Shown one piece after another: positions 17,732 through 26,428 of a stretch of DNA of 64,000 bases; within the stretch, counting starts at the first letter, position 1, and every line of letters begins with the position of its first letter. The notes beneath the pieces are model-generated. The model was given only the letters and a program-made list of their open reading frames with translations. It ran no database searches and was not told the DNA's origin. The position numbers and the translations under genes were made by a program. The DNA comes from Desulfurobacteriaceae bacterium. GTDB lineage: Bacteria; Aquificota; Aquificia; Desulfurobacteriales; Desulfurobacteriaceae. The stretch spans positions 62,001-126,000 of the forward strand of contig JALUGO010000005.1 in assembly GCA_027051905.1 (NCBI GenBank), read 5' to 3'.

Positions 17732-18092
17732 TGTAAACCTCACAGAAAGCGTAAAAGTTCTCAAGGAGCTCCCGCCAGAGGGAGCTCCTCTCTTCAACCC
17801 TGAAGCCCAGGGATTCTAAAAACTTAAAATAGCCACCAGAAGGCATTCTGTCCTTTTTCGAGACTACTACTGACCCCGGTAAAACGCCAAAATGCCTGTA
17901 AAAGTATTTGCAAACCGGGTGAATAAGCATAGAGACAGCAACACCTATACCTCTCCCCTTTTCCGGAAAAACAGAACCTACCAGTGCTCTATTGACACTT
18001 CTAAGGAAATCCCCATAGGTAATCAACTCCCTCTTTGTTCCTGTCTCGAAAAGAATTCTTACAGTTTCATAAATCGCGAGTTTCTCCTGCAA
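17625..18092 (-). CDS. Hypothetical protein, C-terminus overlapping the next gene
   Basis: 155 residues from a TTG at 18092 with AGGAG 8 nt upstream. Residues 1-117 look like genuine protein: ITYGDFLRSVNRALVG, a VCKYFYRHFGVLPGSVVV core, MPSGGYFKFLESLGF. The last roughly 35 residues (SYPLPDTYSGCISSYCEKGKG...) are read through the sequence encoding the transmembrane helix of the following gene and look like out-of-frame sequence. Either the genes truly overlap by about 107 nt or there is a frameshift near 17700. I cannot assign a function. Divergent from lepB with a 53-nt gap. Confidence 0.55.
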   Translation of the reverse strand: MQEKLAIYETVRILFETGTKRELITYGDFLRSVNRALVGSVFPEKGRGIGVAVSMLIHPVCKYFYRHFGVLPGSVVVSKKDRMPSGGYFKFLESLGFRVEERSSLWRELLENFYAFCEVYSGSNGVSYPLPDTYSGCISSYCEKGKGLKGNSGRS

Positions 18093-18111
18093 AAACCAAT
18101 CTCCTCAAGAG

Positions 18112-18117
18112 TATAAT
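18112..18117 (+). promoter_or_regulatory. -10 element for lepB
   Basis: TATAAT lies 28 nt upstream of the lepB ATG in the 53-nt divergent gap. The matching -35 is weak. On the minus strand the overlapping TATACT could serve the divergent unknown gene. Confidence 0.5.
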
Positions 18118-18145
18118 TTGGCAAACTTTACTAAGGAGCAGTTTA

Positions 18146-18787
18146 ATGGAAGAAAAACTTGTCGAAAACCTTAAATCTCTGGCTGTAGCGCTCGTTCTTG
18201 CCCTGATCATAAGAACATTCATAGTTCAATCGTTCCACATTCCCTCTGGCTCTATGATACCAACACTTCTTGTTGGAGATTTCATCCTTGTAGATAAAGT
18301 TACCTACCGCTTCCGACCCCCTGAAAGAGGAGATGTCGTCGTTTTTCACTTTCCACTGAACGAAGATGTTTACTACATAAAGAGAATCGTGGGCATTCCC
18401 GGAGACAGGATTCAGGTTAAAGATGGAGTTTTATACGTTAACGGCAAACCATGCAGATACCAGCCCCTTGGTAAATACACCTACTACGAAAAGGGAGAGT
18501 TCCACACCGGGGAGCTCTACTACGAATTCCTGCCCAGAAAAAAGGAAGAATTCAAGAAACACTTTGTTTTAAAGACCGGTATTCAGGGAGACAACACTGA
18601 GGTTTTTACAGTTCCAAAGGGGAAGTATTTCATGATGGGAGACAACAGGAACAACAGCTACGACAGCCGTTACTGGGGATTTGTTGACAGGGATAAGATC
18701 GTCGGAATCGCCAGAATTATCTTCTTCTCCTGGGATTCTGAGAAGCACCTTCCGCGCTTTGGGAGGATGTTTAAACTGATAAACTGA
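18146..18787 (+). CDS. lepB: Signal peptidase I
   Basis: Cleaves signal peptides of secreted proteins at the outer face of the inner membrane. One N-terminal transmembrane helix (about 9-28) leads into the catalytic Ser in HIPSGSMIPTL (S36). The general-base Lys is in YYIKRIVGIPGDR (K79), and the C-terminal box is MMGDNRNNSYDSRYWG. About 213 residues from the ATG at 18146, chosen for its AAGGAG SD at 18133-18138. It should process substrates such as the signal-peptide proteins of the 28-32 kb locus. Confidence 0.95.
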   Translation: MEEKLVENLKSLAVALVLALIIRTFIVQSFHIPSGSMIPTLLVGDFILVDKVTYRFRPPERGDVVVFHFPLNEDVYYIKRIVGIPGDRIQVKDGVLYVNGKPCRYQPLGKYTYYEKGEFHTGELYYEFLPRKKEEFKKHFVLKTGIQGDNTEVFTVPKGKYFMMGDNRNNSYDSRYWGFVDRDKIVGIARIIFFSWDSEKHLPRFGRMFKLIN

Positions 18788-18793
18788 CCAAGA

Positions 18794-18813
18794 GGGGGAG
18801 GATATCCTCCCCC
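18794..18813. terminator. Palindromic hairpin between convergent lepB and HU genes
   Basis: A perfect 20-nt inverted repeat (10 + 10, starting GGGGGAGGAT) lies between the lepB and HU stop codons. It can fold in transcripts from both sides and so suits bidirectional termination, but neither side has a U-tract. Confidence 0.5.
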
Positions 18814-18820
18814 GGAGCTA

Positions 18821-19120
18821 TTACTTCCTCTTCCTCTTCTTGAGTTCCTTCTCTGTAGCTTCTCTGAGGTCTTTTCCAGGCTTGAAGGCAGGAACGAGTT
18901 TTGGAGGAACCTCAACTTTTTCTCCAGTCTTAGGATTCCTAGCAACTCTTGCAGCCCTTTCTTTCATAAGGAACGTTCCGAAGCCCCTAATCTCAACCTT
19001 GTCTCCCTTCTTGAGGGCTTCTGTTACCACTCCGATGAAGGCGTTGAGGGCTGCTTCCGCATCCTTCTTCCTTATTCCCGCCTTCTCAGCAATTGCGGCT
19101 ACGAGATCACTCTTTGTCAT
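18821..19120 (-). CDS. hup: HU/IHF-family DNA-binding protein
   Basis: Histone-like dimer that bends and compacts DNA. 99 residues: MTKSDLVAAIAEKAGI, KKGDKVEIRGFGTF, then the DNA-contacting beta-arm RAARVARNPKTGE and PAFKPGKDLRE. The arm has the intercalating-type RNP motif. A Lys/Arg-rich tail (KKRKRK) extends beyond the usual end. SD AAAGGAGGGAG. A strong promoter lies at 19178-19206. Confidence 0.95.
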   Translation of the reverse strand: MTKSDLVAAIAEKAGIRKKDAEAALNAFIGVVTEALKKGDKVEIRGFGTFLMKERAARVARNPKTGEKVEVPPKLVPAFKPGKDLREATEKELKKRKRK

Positions 19121-19177
19121 GCCGCTCCCTCCTTTAATTGAGTTTGTTTAAGCCAAGTATTCCAAGGCTTTAGAATG

Positions 19178-19206
19178 AAAATACTATTATTCAACTTAAT
19201 TGTCAA
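19178..19206 (-). promoter_or_regulatory. Promoter of the HU gene
   Basis: On the minus strand TTGACA (19206-19201) and TATTTT (19183-19178) are separated by exactly 17 nt. The -35 hexamer overlaps the stop codon of the upstream yggU-type gene. This gives HU a strong transcript of its own within a same-direction gene run. Confidence 0.75.
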
Positions 19207-19508
19207 GAGTTCTCTACCCCTTCTACTCCAAGTTTTTCTTGCAATTTTGCCAAATCAATCCCCTCTATTCTAACGGTTTTTAATCGGCTACTCTCCCCTC
19301 TCACTATCTCTATTGAGCTTTTTGGAACTTTCAGAGCTTTAGAGAGCAACTCCACCACAACCTTGTTGGCCTTCCCTCCTTCAGGAGGGACTGTTACCTT
19401 TATCTTCAGCCTCCCCTCCTCCACTTTCTCTATCCTGTTCCGGGAGGCTTTGGGTTGAACCTTTATCTCTATCTCCAGAGCTTCCCCTTTCTCTCTTACC
19501 CTTAACAT
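19203..19508 (-). CDS. DUF167/YggU family protein
   Basis: About 101 residues and recognisable as DUF167: EIEIKVQPKASRNRIEKVEEGRLKIKVTVPPEGGKANKVVVELLSKALKVPKSSIEIVRGESSRLKTVRIEG. The fold is small and alpha/beta; the function is unknown. Start: ATG at 19508, with AAGGAG 10 nt upstream; a TTG at 19517 is also possible. The first roughly 128 nt overlap the 3' end of divIVA in another frame, which is unusually long. Confidence 0.85.
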   Translation of the reverse strand: MLRVREKGEALEIEIKVQPKASRNRIEKVEEGRLKIKVTVPPEGGKANKVVVELLSKALKVPKSSIEIVRGESSRLKTVRIEGIDLAKLQEKLGVEGVENS

Positions 19509-19890
19509 CCCCTTCAAGCTCCTTAAGTATTTTGGTCATCTCTAAAATGGCAAGCTTCATCCTGTTAGCCATTTTCTTCTGAGTGAACAGGAGTTTCTCT
19601 ATCTCAAGCTCAACTTCTTCTTTCCTCTTTTCGATTTCCTGAAGCTGTCTTTTCTTGGCCTCAACTATCTTTTCTATCTCCTTTTTAGTCTTCTCCATTA
19701 TCTGTTCAGCTTTATACTCCGGAGTCTTTGCCCTGAGGCGCTCAACTTCTTTAAGGAGCTCCTCATATGCCCCGGCAACGGTTGCAAGGAACAGTTCCAC
19801 TTCGTCAGGGTCGTAGCCAAAGAGTTTTTTGCTGAACTCCTGGTTTTTTATCTCCTGGGGAGTGAGTCTTCTCCTTTTTTCGTTTTTCAT
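19381..19890 (-). CDS. divIVA: DivIVA-domain coiled-coil protein
   Basis: The N-terminus has the DivIVA pattern LTPQEIKNQEFSKKLFGYDPDEVELFLATVAGAYEELLKE, which binds curved membrane. A long coiled coil follows (about 60-125, KTKKEIEKIVEAKKRQLQEIEKRKEE). The protein probably recruits partners to poles or septum. The last roughly 40 residues (GSSGDRDKGSTQ...) are low-complexity and read through the start of the DUF167 gene, so the natural C-terminus may end sooner or a frameshift may be present. SD AGAGGTAACA-ATG. Confidence 0.8.
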   Translation of the reverse strand: MKNEKRRRLTPQEIKNQEFSKKLFGYDPDEVELFLATVAGAYEELLKEVERLRAKTPEYKAEQIMEKTKKEIEKIVEAKKRQLQEIEKRKEEVELEIEKLLFTQKKMANRMKLAILEMTKILKELEGDVKGKRERGSSGDRDKGSTQSLPEQDRESGGGEAEDKGNSPS

Positions 19891-19961
19891 TGTTACCTCT
19901 TAAGCTCTTTGATACGGTGTAAGATTATAACAACAAAAGTTAGCTGAATGAGTAAGTTTTT

Positions 19962-20558
19962 TTAAAACCCCTTCACTTTTTCTATAAGCCAAACGAGTTT
20001 CTCAACAGCTTTTCCTCTATGGCTGATTCGGTTCTTTTCCTCTAAAGGGAGCTCCGCCATAGTTTTTGTATAACCTTCAGGAATGAACAGCGGGTCGTAA
20101 CCGAAGCCGCCGCTTCCTCTTGGCTCTGTTATAACTTTTCCCCTTACCTCTCCCTCGCTCCAGAGACCCATTCCTTCTGGAAAAGCCAAAAAGAAGAAAG
20201 AGACATACCTTGCAGGAGAAGAGTCAACCCCCCTCTTTTTAAGTTCCTCTATCAGTTTTCTGTTGTTTTCCTCGTCCGTTGCGTTTTCCCCTGCAAACCT
20301 CGAGGAGTAAACCCCCGGTCTTCCTTTTAGTGTCTCCACCTCAAGGCCTGCATCCTCTGCCAATACCGGCAGTTTGAGTTTTCGGGCGTAGTATGTCGCC
20401 TTCTGGTATGCGTTCTCGCAGAATGTTTCCCCCGTCTCCTCAGGAGCTTCAACTTCAGCGATTTCATCGAGGGGAATAATCTCCACTCCAAACTCTTTCA
20501 GTTTTTCACCTGCTTCCCTTACCTTGCCCCTGTTTTTCGTTGCAAAAACTATTCTCAT
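19962..20558 (-). CDS. rdgB: XTP/dITP diphosphatase (Ham1/RdgB)
   Basis: Removes ITP, dITP and XTP from nucleotide pools. Signatures: IVFATKNRGKVREAGEKL at the N-terminus, VLAEDAGLEVETLKGRPGVYSSRFAG, FGYDPLFIPEGYTKTMAELPLEEKNRISHRGKA. About 198 residues. Start at ATG 20558, which overlaps the rph stop as TGATG with AGGAG 7 nt upstream; a GTG one codon earlier is less well spaced. The rph-rdgB pairing is widespread. Confidence 0.95.
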   Translation of the reverse strand: MRIVFATKNRGKVREAGEKLKEFGVEIIPLDEIAEVEAPEETGETFCENAYQKATYYARKLKLPVLAEDAGLEVETLKGRPGVYSSRFAGENATDEENNRKLIEELKKRGVDSSPARYVSFFFLAFPEGMGLWSEGEVRGKVITEPRGSGGFGYDPLFIPEGYTKTMAELPLEEKNRISHRGKAVEKLVWLIEKVKGF

Positions 20559-21265
20559 CACTCAACTCCTAAAGCCCTTTTCTGAATTGAGATGAGCTCT
20601 CTGATTCCCTTTTCTCCCAGGTCTAACAACCTGTTGAGGGCATCCCTTGAAAAGGGTTCCCCTTCTGCCGTTCCCTGAACTTCCACAAAGAGCCCTTTAT
20701 CGTTCATTACAACGTTCATATCAACTTCTGCCATAGAGTCCTCTGTGTAGTTGAGGTCTAAGAGGAACATTCCATCAACTATTCCAACGCTTACCGCTGC
20801 TACAAAACTCTTTACGGCTTCAAGTTTCTCTATCCTCTCAAGGGCTCTGTATAGGGCTACGAAAGCTCCGGTTATAGAGGCCGTTCTCGTTCCTCCGTCT
20901 GCCTGAATAACGTCGCAGTCTATCCAGAGGGTTTTCTCTCCCAGCGTTGTGAGGTCAACGGCGCTCCTTAGAGACCTCCCTATAAGCCTCTGTATCTCTT
21001 GTGTTCTTCCCGTTAACTTTCCCTTTGCCGCTTCCCTCACTGTTCTCTGGGCGGTTGCCCTTGGAAGCATGGAGTATTCAGCGGTTATCCAGCCCTGGCC
21101 GGTTCCCTTTAAAAACGGAGGAACCTTCTCTTCAACGGAAGCCGTGCAGATGACCTTTGTATCTCCAAACTCGATGAGGCAGGAACCCTCTGCGTGTTTT
21201 ATGAAGTCAAGGGTTATCTTCACTTCCCTGAGCTGGTCGGGAGCTCTCCCATCACTCCTTGTCAA
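20558..21265 (-). CDS. rph: Ribonuclease PH
   Basis: Phosphorolytic 3'-5' exoribonuclease that trims tRNA 3' ends. 235 residues beginning [17 protein letters not shown], with [51 protein letters not shown] and [19 protein letters not shown]. Starts at a TTG (21265) inside the end of murI with AGGAGG correctly spaced upstream; overlap is 14 nt. Because the tRNAs in this window encode CCA, its role would be trimming rather than enabling CCA addition. Confidence 0.95.
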   Translation of the reverse strand: MTRSDGRAPDQLREVKITLDFIKHAEGSCLIEFGDTKVICTASVEEKVPPFLKGTGQGWITAEYSMLPRATAQRTVREAAKGKLTGRTQEIQRLIGRSLRSAVDLTTLGEKTLWIDCDVIQADGGTRTASITGAFVALYRALERIEKLEAVKSFVAAVSVGIVDGMFLLDLNYTEDSMAEVDMNVVMNDKGLFVEVQGTAEGEPFSRDALNRLLDLGEKGIRELISIQKRALGVE

Positions 21266-22040
21266 TTTCTACCTCCTCTATCTCTATCTCCTCTTCCATA
21301 ATCATATTCGCTATTCTTTCAAACCTTTCCGTTTTATCGCTTACAAGGATTCTAACGCTTCCTCTTCTGCTCCTGTTTCTGGCAGGCAGCAGCCTCTCTA
21401 CCTCCTTTGCCACAGCGTTGGCAGAGTCAACCAGTTTCACTCCTCTACATACCTGACTTAAAACGTTCTTTATCAGCGGGTAGTGTGTGCATCCTAAAAC
21501 CAGAGTGTCAATACCTTTTTCAAGGAGCTCTCCCAGATACCTCTCGGCCACTTTTCTGGTTATCTCATCGTTAAGCCAGCCTTCCTCTATAAGGGGAACA
21601 AAGAGGGGACAGGCCTTCTGATACACCTGACAGAACGGATCCAGAGAGACAATTGCCTTCCTGTAAGCCCCACTCTTAACGGTAGCCTCTGTTCCTATAA
21701 CCCCTATCTTTCCGGATTTGCTCGTCCTTACGGCCTCTCTGGCTCCCGGTTCAACTACTCCAACCACCGGAAAGGGGAACTCTTCTTTCAAAATTTCCAG
21801 AGCATGGGCAGAGGAGGTGTTACAGGCCACAACGACCATTTTCACCCTGAATCGATGGAGGAGCTTTGTGTTCTGGAGGCTGTATCTGATTATTGTTCTG
21901 TGGGATTTTGTTCCATAAGGAACTCTGGCTGTATCCCCGAAGTAGATGAGGTTTTCGCCGGGAAGGAGCTCCCTCAAAGCCTTCAGAACGGTAAGGCCAC
22001 CAACTCCGGAGTCAAATATCCCTATAGGGCTGTCTGGCAT
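21252..22040 (-). CDS. murI: Glutamate racemase
   Basis: Supplies D-glutamate for peptidoglycan. The two catalytic Cys motifs are [12 protein letters not shown] and [11 protein letters not shown]; the N-terminus [17 protein letters not shown] and [12 protein letters not shown] are typical. 262 residues. SD GGAGATGCA precedes the ATG. The acidic C-terminal tail ([12 protein letters not shown]) also encodes the rph SD. Confidence 0.95.
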   Translation of the reverse strand: MPDSPIGIFDSGVGGLTVLKALRELLPGENLIYFGDTARVPYGTKSHRTIIRYSLQNTKLLHRFRVKMVVVACNTSSAHALEILKEEFPFPVVGVVEPGAREAVRTSKSGKIGVIGTEATVKSGAYRKAIVSLDPFCQVYQKACPLFVPLIEEGWLNDEITRKVAERYLGELLEKGIDTLVLGCTHYPLIKNVLSQVCRGVKLVDSANAVAKEVERLLPARNRSRRGSVRILVSDKTERFERIANMIMEEEIEIEEVEIDKE

Positions 22041-22108
22041 TGCATCTCCAGGTAATGTTTACTTAATTTAAGTGAGTTAGGCAAATTTTTTTCTTCAAGG
22101 TGAAGTTT

Positions 22109-24262
22109 ATGAGAAGTTGCCAGGAAATTATAGACAAAGTAAAGGAATACAGAAGCAACTTTGACGAAGAACTCATAAGAAAGGCCTACGACTTTGCCAG
22201 AGAAAAGCACGAGGGACAGTTCAGAAAGTCTGGCGATCCTTACTTTACCCATCCTGCTGAGGTTGCTTACATACTTGCGGAGCTCCGGATGGACACTCCA
22301 ACAATCGTTGCAGGCCTTCTGCACGATACTGTTGAGGATACAGACACAACCATTGAGGAGATAGAGCGGGAGTTTGGCAGTGAAGTGGCCTTTATAGTAA
22401 AAGGAGTAACGAAACTTGAGGGCTACTCCTTTCAGAGTAAAGAGGAAAAGGAAGCTGAGAGCTTCAGGAACCTTCTCATCTCCCTTGCCGAAGACATAAG
22501 GGTTCTCATCGTGAAACTTGCCGACAGGCTCCACAACATGAGAACTCTCCACTACATGAAAAGGGAGAGTCAGCTGAGAAACGCCAAGGAGACCCTTACA
22601 ATCTACGCCCCCCTTGCCAACCGCCTCGGTATGTACAGGCTGAAAAACGAGCTTGAAGACTTATCGCTGAAATACTTAGACCCGGAAGCCTACTACTCCA
22701 TAGAGAAAAAAGTAAGGGAGAAAAAGAAGAAGATTCTTCCCTATTTAGAGGAGATTATTGAGACTGTAAAGAGGGAGCTCCGTAAAAACGGCATAGAGGG
22801 AAACATCCAGTGGAGAATCAAGCACATATACGGTATTTACAGGAAGATGGTAACCAAAGGTATTCCTTTTGAAGAGGTTTACGACGTAGCCGGAATAAGG
22901 GTAATTACCGATACCGTTGGCAACTGCTACCAGGTTCTGGGAATAATCCACGGCCTCTGGACTCCCGTTCCCGGCAGGATAAAGGACTACATAGCGGTTC
23001 CAAAGCCCAACATGTATCAATCTCTCCATACAACGGTTGTGGGGCCTAAGGGGCAGTTCATAGAGTTTCAGATAAGAACTTACGAGATGCATCAGGTTGC
23101 AGAGCTTGGTATTGCCGCCCACTGGAAGTATAAGGAAGGAGGCGGAGCCCTTTCGGAGTCTGAAAAGGAAAGGTTTCTGTGGCTCAGGAACCTCCTTGAG
23201 TGGGTAAAGGAGGAGAAAGACCCCGGAGAGTTTATAGACTCTGTGAGAAAAGACCTCTACAACGAAGACATCTACGTGTTCACTCCAAAGGGAGACATAA
23301 AGACCCTTCCAGTTGGGGCAACTCCAGTTGACTTTGCCTATGCCGTTCACACTTCTGTAGGGCATAGATGCAGGGCTGCAAAGGTTAACGGGAAGTTAGT
23401 TCCTCTTAACTACGTTTTAAAGAGCGGAGACAGGGTAGAGATAATCACGGGAAACGAGGAGAGACCCAACAGGGACTGGCTCAACTTTGTGAAAACCTCA
23501 AAGGCCCGTCAGGCCATAAAGAGTTTCCTCAGAAAAGAAGAAAACGAAAGGGCTAAGAAGATAGGAGAGAGCCTTTTAGACAAAGCCCTGAGAAAACACA
23601 ACTCAACGCTGGGAGCTGTTGAAGAGAGCGAGGAAGCACTTGAAAGAATAAAGGGACTTGGCTATTCCAAGCTAGACTCACTCTTGATTGATGTTGGATT
23701 TGGCAAGTTAGACCCCGACGTTGCTGCAAGAAGACTTTTAGGTCTTCCCGTTGAGACGAAGAGAAAGAAGAAAAAGGGAGTTTCCCGGTCAAAGGGGGTC
23801 TCTATAACCGTTGACGGTATAGACAACATTGCCGTTTCCCTTGCTACCTGCTGCCATCCACTTCCGGGAGACAAGGTGATAGGGGTTATAAGTTCCGGCA
23901 GGGGAGTTGTGATTCATGCGGCAAACTGCATTGTTGTAAACCAGATAAGGGAGAGTTCCCCCGGAAAGCTGGTAAAGGTTGAATTTATCCCCTCAGACAG
24001 GGTTTACCCTGCAAAGATAAGGGTTTCAGCAGAAGACAGGCCTGGAATGCTTGCAGAAATCTCAGCTGCCATCTCCAGGGAGAACATAAACATAAAGTCT
24101 GTAACAACCCGTTCGGTTAACGGAAGGGCAGTTCTGGACTTTGTGGTTGAGGTAAGGAGTAGAGAGGAGCTCCAGAAACTCCTCAACACTATAAGAGGGA
24201 TAAAGGGAGTAATTGCTGCAAAAAGAATACAGAGGGAAAGGGTAAAACAAATCGCCGGTTAG
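22109..24262 (+). CDS. rel: Bifunctional (p)ppGpp synthetase/hydrolase
   Basis: Long Rel/SpoT protein (717 residues) that sets the alarmone level. Order: HD hydrolase (FTHPAEVAYILAEL, LLHDTVEDT, VKLADRLHNMRTL), synthetase (YDVAGIRVITD, GRIKDYIAVPKPNMYQSLHT), TGS (YVFTPKGDIKTLPVGATPVDFAYAVH), a zinc-finger-like segment (VSLATCCHPLPGD) and C-terminal ACT (RPGMLAEISAAISRENINIK). The HD residues are intact and the synthetase has the RxKD form, so both activities are expected. I use the ATG at 22109 because AAGGTGA sits properly upstream; a GTG at 22100 is the alternative. Divergent from murI. Confidence 0.95.
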   Translation: MRSCQEIIDKVKEYRSNFDEELIRKAYDFAREKHEGQFRKSGDPYFTHPAEVAYILAELRMDTPTIVAGLLHDTVEDTDTTIEEIEREFGSEVAFIVKGVTKLEGYSFQSKEEKEAESFRNLLISLAEDIRVLIVKLADRLHNMRTLHYMKRESQLRNAKETLTIYAPLANRLGMYRLKNELEDLSLKYLDPEAYYSIEKKVREKKKKILPYLEEIIETVKRELRKNGIEGNIQWRIKHIYGIYRKMVTKGIPFEEVYDVAGIRVITDTVGNCYQVLGIIHGLWTPVPGRIKDYIAVPKPNMYQSLHTTVVGPKGQFIEFQIRTYEMHQVAELGIAAHWKYKEGGGALSESEKERFLWLRNLLEWVKEEKDPGEFIDSVRKDLYNEDIYVFTPKGDIKTLPVGATPVDFAYAVHTSVGHRCRAAKVNGKLVPLNYVLKSGDRVEIITGNEERPNRDWLNFVKTSKARQAIKSFLRKEENERAKKIGESLLDKALRKHNSTLGAVEESEEALERIKGLGYSKLDSLLIDVGFGKLDPDVAARRLLGLPVETKRKKKKGVSRSKGVSITVDGIDNIAVSLATCCHPLPGDKVIGVISSGRGVVIHAANCIVVNQIRESSPGKLVKVEFIPSDRVYPAKIRVSAEDRPGMLAEISAAISRENINIKSVTTRSVNGRAVLDFVVEVRSREELQKLLNTIRGIKGVIAAKRIQRERVKQIAG

Positions 24263-24299
24263 GCATATCTTATTCCTAAACACATACAGGAGGAACTAA

Positions 24300-24902
24300 A
24301 TGGAAGAGATTCTCAATCAGTTCGTTCCTATAGTTATTGAGCAGACAGGAAGGGAAGAGAGAGCCTACGACATCTACTCAAGGCTCCTGAAAGACCGAAT
24401 CGTAATGCTCGGAACTCCCATAGACGACCACGTTGCAAACCTCATAGTTGCCCAGCTCCTCTTTTTAGAGGCTGAAGACCCTGAAAAGGACATATACCTC
24501 TACATAAACAGCCCCGGAGGAGTTGTTACGGCCGGCCTTGCCATATACGACACCATGCAGTATATAAAGCCAGACGTTGTGACAATCTGCATGGGGCAGG
24601 CTGCAAGTATGGGGGCGGTTCTTTTAGCGGCGGGAGCCCCCGGCAAACGCTTCGCCCTTCCCCACGCCCGGATAATGATCCACCAGCCCCTTGGTGGCTT
24701 TCAGGGTCAGGCCACAGACATAGAAATTCACGCCAGAGAGATACTCAGACTCAAGAAAATGCTCAACGAAATACTTTCCAAACACACGGGGCAACCACTT
24801 GAGAAAATTGAGCAGGACACAGACAGGGACTTCTTCATGAGCGCTGAAGAAGCAAAAGAATACGGTCTTATAGACAAAGTCCTTACAAGGAGGAACAGTT
24901 AA
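24300..24902 (+). CDS. clpP: ATP-dependent Clp protease proteolytic subunit
   Basis: Serine peptidase that forms the 14-mer chamber used with Clp/Hsp100 unfoldases; clpC at 37-40 kb is a plausible partner. Catalytic Ser in [14 protein letters not shown], His in [10 protein letters not shown] and Asp in [20 protein letters not shown]. 200 residues without an obvious long propeptide. SD AGGAGG. Confidence 0.96.
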   Translation: MEEILNQFVPIVIEQTGREERAYDIYSRLLKDRIVMLGTPIDDHVANLIVAQLLFLEAEDPEKDIYLYINSPGGVVTAGLAIYDTMQYIKPDVVTICMGQAASMGAVLLAAGAPGKRFALPHARIMIHQPLGGFQGQATDIEIHAREILRLKKMLNEILSKHTGQPLEKIEQDTDRDFFMSAEEAKEYGLIDKVLTRRNS

Positions 24903-24903
24903 G

Positions 24904-26142
24904 TTGGTAAAGGGCAGGTTCCCCCTTAACAGGGTAGAAGAGGCAATAGAGGACATAAAACAGGGGAGGATGGTTGTAGTTGTAGATGATCCCAACAGAG
25001 AAAATGAGGGGGACCTTGTTATAGCTGCCGAAAAGGTAACTCCTGAGGCCATCAACTTTATGGCCACTTACGGAAGAGGGCTCATCTGCTTAGCCCTTCC
25101 AGAAGAGCGCTGCGATGAGCTTGGCTTTGAGCCCATGACTCCAAAACCTTCAGACCCTAAAGAAACAGCCTTCTGCGTTTCCATCGATGCCCATCCAAAG
25201 TTTGGAACAACAACGGGGATTTCAGCCTACGATAGGGCTATTACGATAAAGAGAGCAGTTTCCCCTGATGCAAAGCCTGAAGACTTTATAAAGCCAGGTC
25301 ACGTTTTTCCCCTGAGGGCAAGAAAGGGGGGCGTTCTAAAAAGGTCTGGCCACACAGAAGCAGCTGTTGACCTTGCAAGGCTTGCAGGCCTGTATCCGGC
25401 CGGGGTTATCTGCGAGATTATGGATGAAGACGGAACGATGATGCGCCTCCCGAAACTCCTTGACTATGCTAAAAAGCACGGCCTGAAGATAATCAGCATT
25501 GCCGACCTGATTGAATACAGAATGAAAAGTGAGAGCCTGATAAGGAGGGAGGCTGTAGCAAACCTTCCAACCGTTTACGGAACGTGGAAGATCTACGCCT
25601 ATACCTCCCTCGTTGATAACAGGGAGCACGTAGCCCTCGTTATGGGGGAGATAGACGAGAACGAGCCCGTTCTGGTTCGAGTCCACTCGGAGTGTTTGAC
25701 CGGTGACGTTTTCGGCTCTCTCAAATGCGACTGCCGTTCACAGCTCCACAGAGCTATGGAGATGATAGCGGAAGAGGGTAAGGGAGTTATTGTTTACCTC
25801 CGACAGGAGGGAAGAGGTATAGGTCTTGTGAACAAAATCAAAGCTTACCATCTTCAGGATCACGGCTTTGACACGGTTGAGGCAAACGAGAAACTCGGTT
25901 TCCCCGCCGACATGAGGGATTTTGGAATTGGAGCTCAGATACTTAGAGACCTCGGTGTGAGAAAGATGCGCCTGATGACCAACAATCCCAAAAAGCTCAT
26001 TGGTCTTGAAGGTTACGGCCTTGAAATCGTTGAAAGAGTTCCAATCATTACAGGCGTTTGTGAGTATAATATTGGCTACCTGAAAACAAAAAAAGAGAAA
26101 CTAGGTCATCTGATAGATCTGGAGGGTAACGATGGAAATTAA
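24904..26142 (+). CDS. ribBA: Bifunctional riboflavin synthesis protein RibBA
   Basis: N-terminal 3,4-dihydroxy-2-butanone 4-phosphate synthase: [57 protein letters not shown]-terminal GTP cyclohydrolase [22 protein letters not shown] (the three zinc-binding Cys), [21 protein letters not shown]. Both sets of active-site residues appear intact, so it should feed both branches of riboflavin synthesis. Starts at TTG 24904, one nt after clpP, with AAGGAGG 8-10 nt upstream. Confidence 0.96.
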   Translation: MVKGRFPLNRVEEAIEDIKQGRMVVVVDDPNRENEGDLVIAAEKVTPEAINFMATYGRGLICLALPEERCDELGFEPMTPKPSDPKETAFCVSIDAHPKFGTTTGISAYDRAITIKRAVSPDAKPEDFIKPGHVFPLRARKGGVLKRSGHTEAAVDLARLAGLYPAGVICEIMDEDGTMMRLPKLLDYAKKHGLKIISIADLIEYRMKSESLIRREAVANLPTVYGTWKIYAYTSLVDNREHVALVMGEIDENEPVLVRVHSECLTGDVFGSLKCDCRSQLHRAMEMIAEEGKGVIVYLRQEGRGIGLVNKIKAYHLQDHGFDTVEANEKLGFPADMRDFGIGAQILRDLGVRKMRLMTNNPKKLIGLEGYGLEIVERVPIITGVCEYNIGYLKTKKEKLGHLIDLEGNDGN

Positions 26143-26428
26143 GGAATTCCAGCTTCCTGAGGAGCTGAGGGATAGAGTAATTAACCTTACCGCCCAGATA
26201 AGCTCTCTTTTTGAAGAGACGGTCAAGGAATATGAGGAAAAGGTTGCTCAGCTTGAACAGAGAATCGAGGAGCTTGAACAGGAGAACATTGAACTTAAGT
26301 ATAAGCTGAGACAGCTCAGTAACGACTTGAAGAGCCTCAGCGAGAGAATCGCTTCTGAGTTTTTAAAGAGGGCAGAGTCTGCCCTTCAGGGGGTTGAGGA
26401 ATTAAGGAAACAGGAAGAGCAGCAGTAG
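26132..26428 (+). CDS. Small coiled-coil protein
   Basis: 98 residues, almost entirely predicted coiled coil (about 30-97; heptads in [28 protein letters not shown]). No enzyme motif. It resembles ZapB-like or other small structural coiled coils only in general character, so I assign no function. It overlaps ribBA by 11 nt. Its end overlaps the region that encodes the N-terminus of PdxA in another frame. Confidence 0.7.
   Translation: MEIKEFQLPEELRDRVINLTAQISSLFEETVKEYEEKVAQLEQRIEELEQENIELKYKLRQLSNDLKSLSERIASEFLKRAESALQGVEELRKQEEQQ

Noticed and set aside
22022-22552. A 176-codon minus-strand frame
   Set aside because: It is antisense to the conserved HD domain of rel and would overlap the murI start; no SD and no protein-like pattern.
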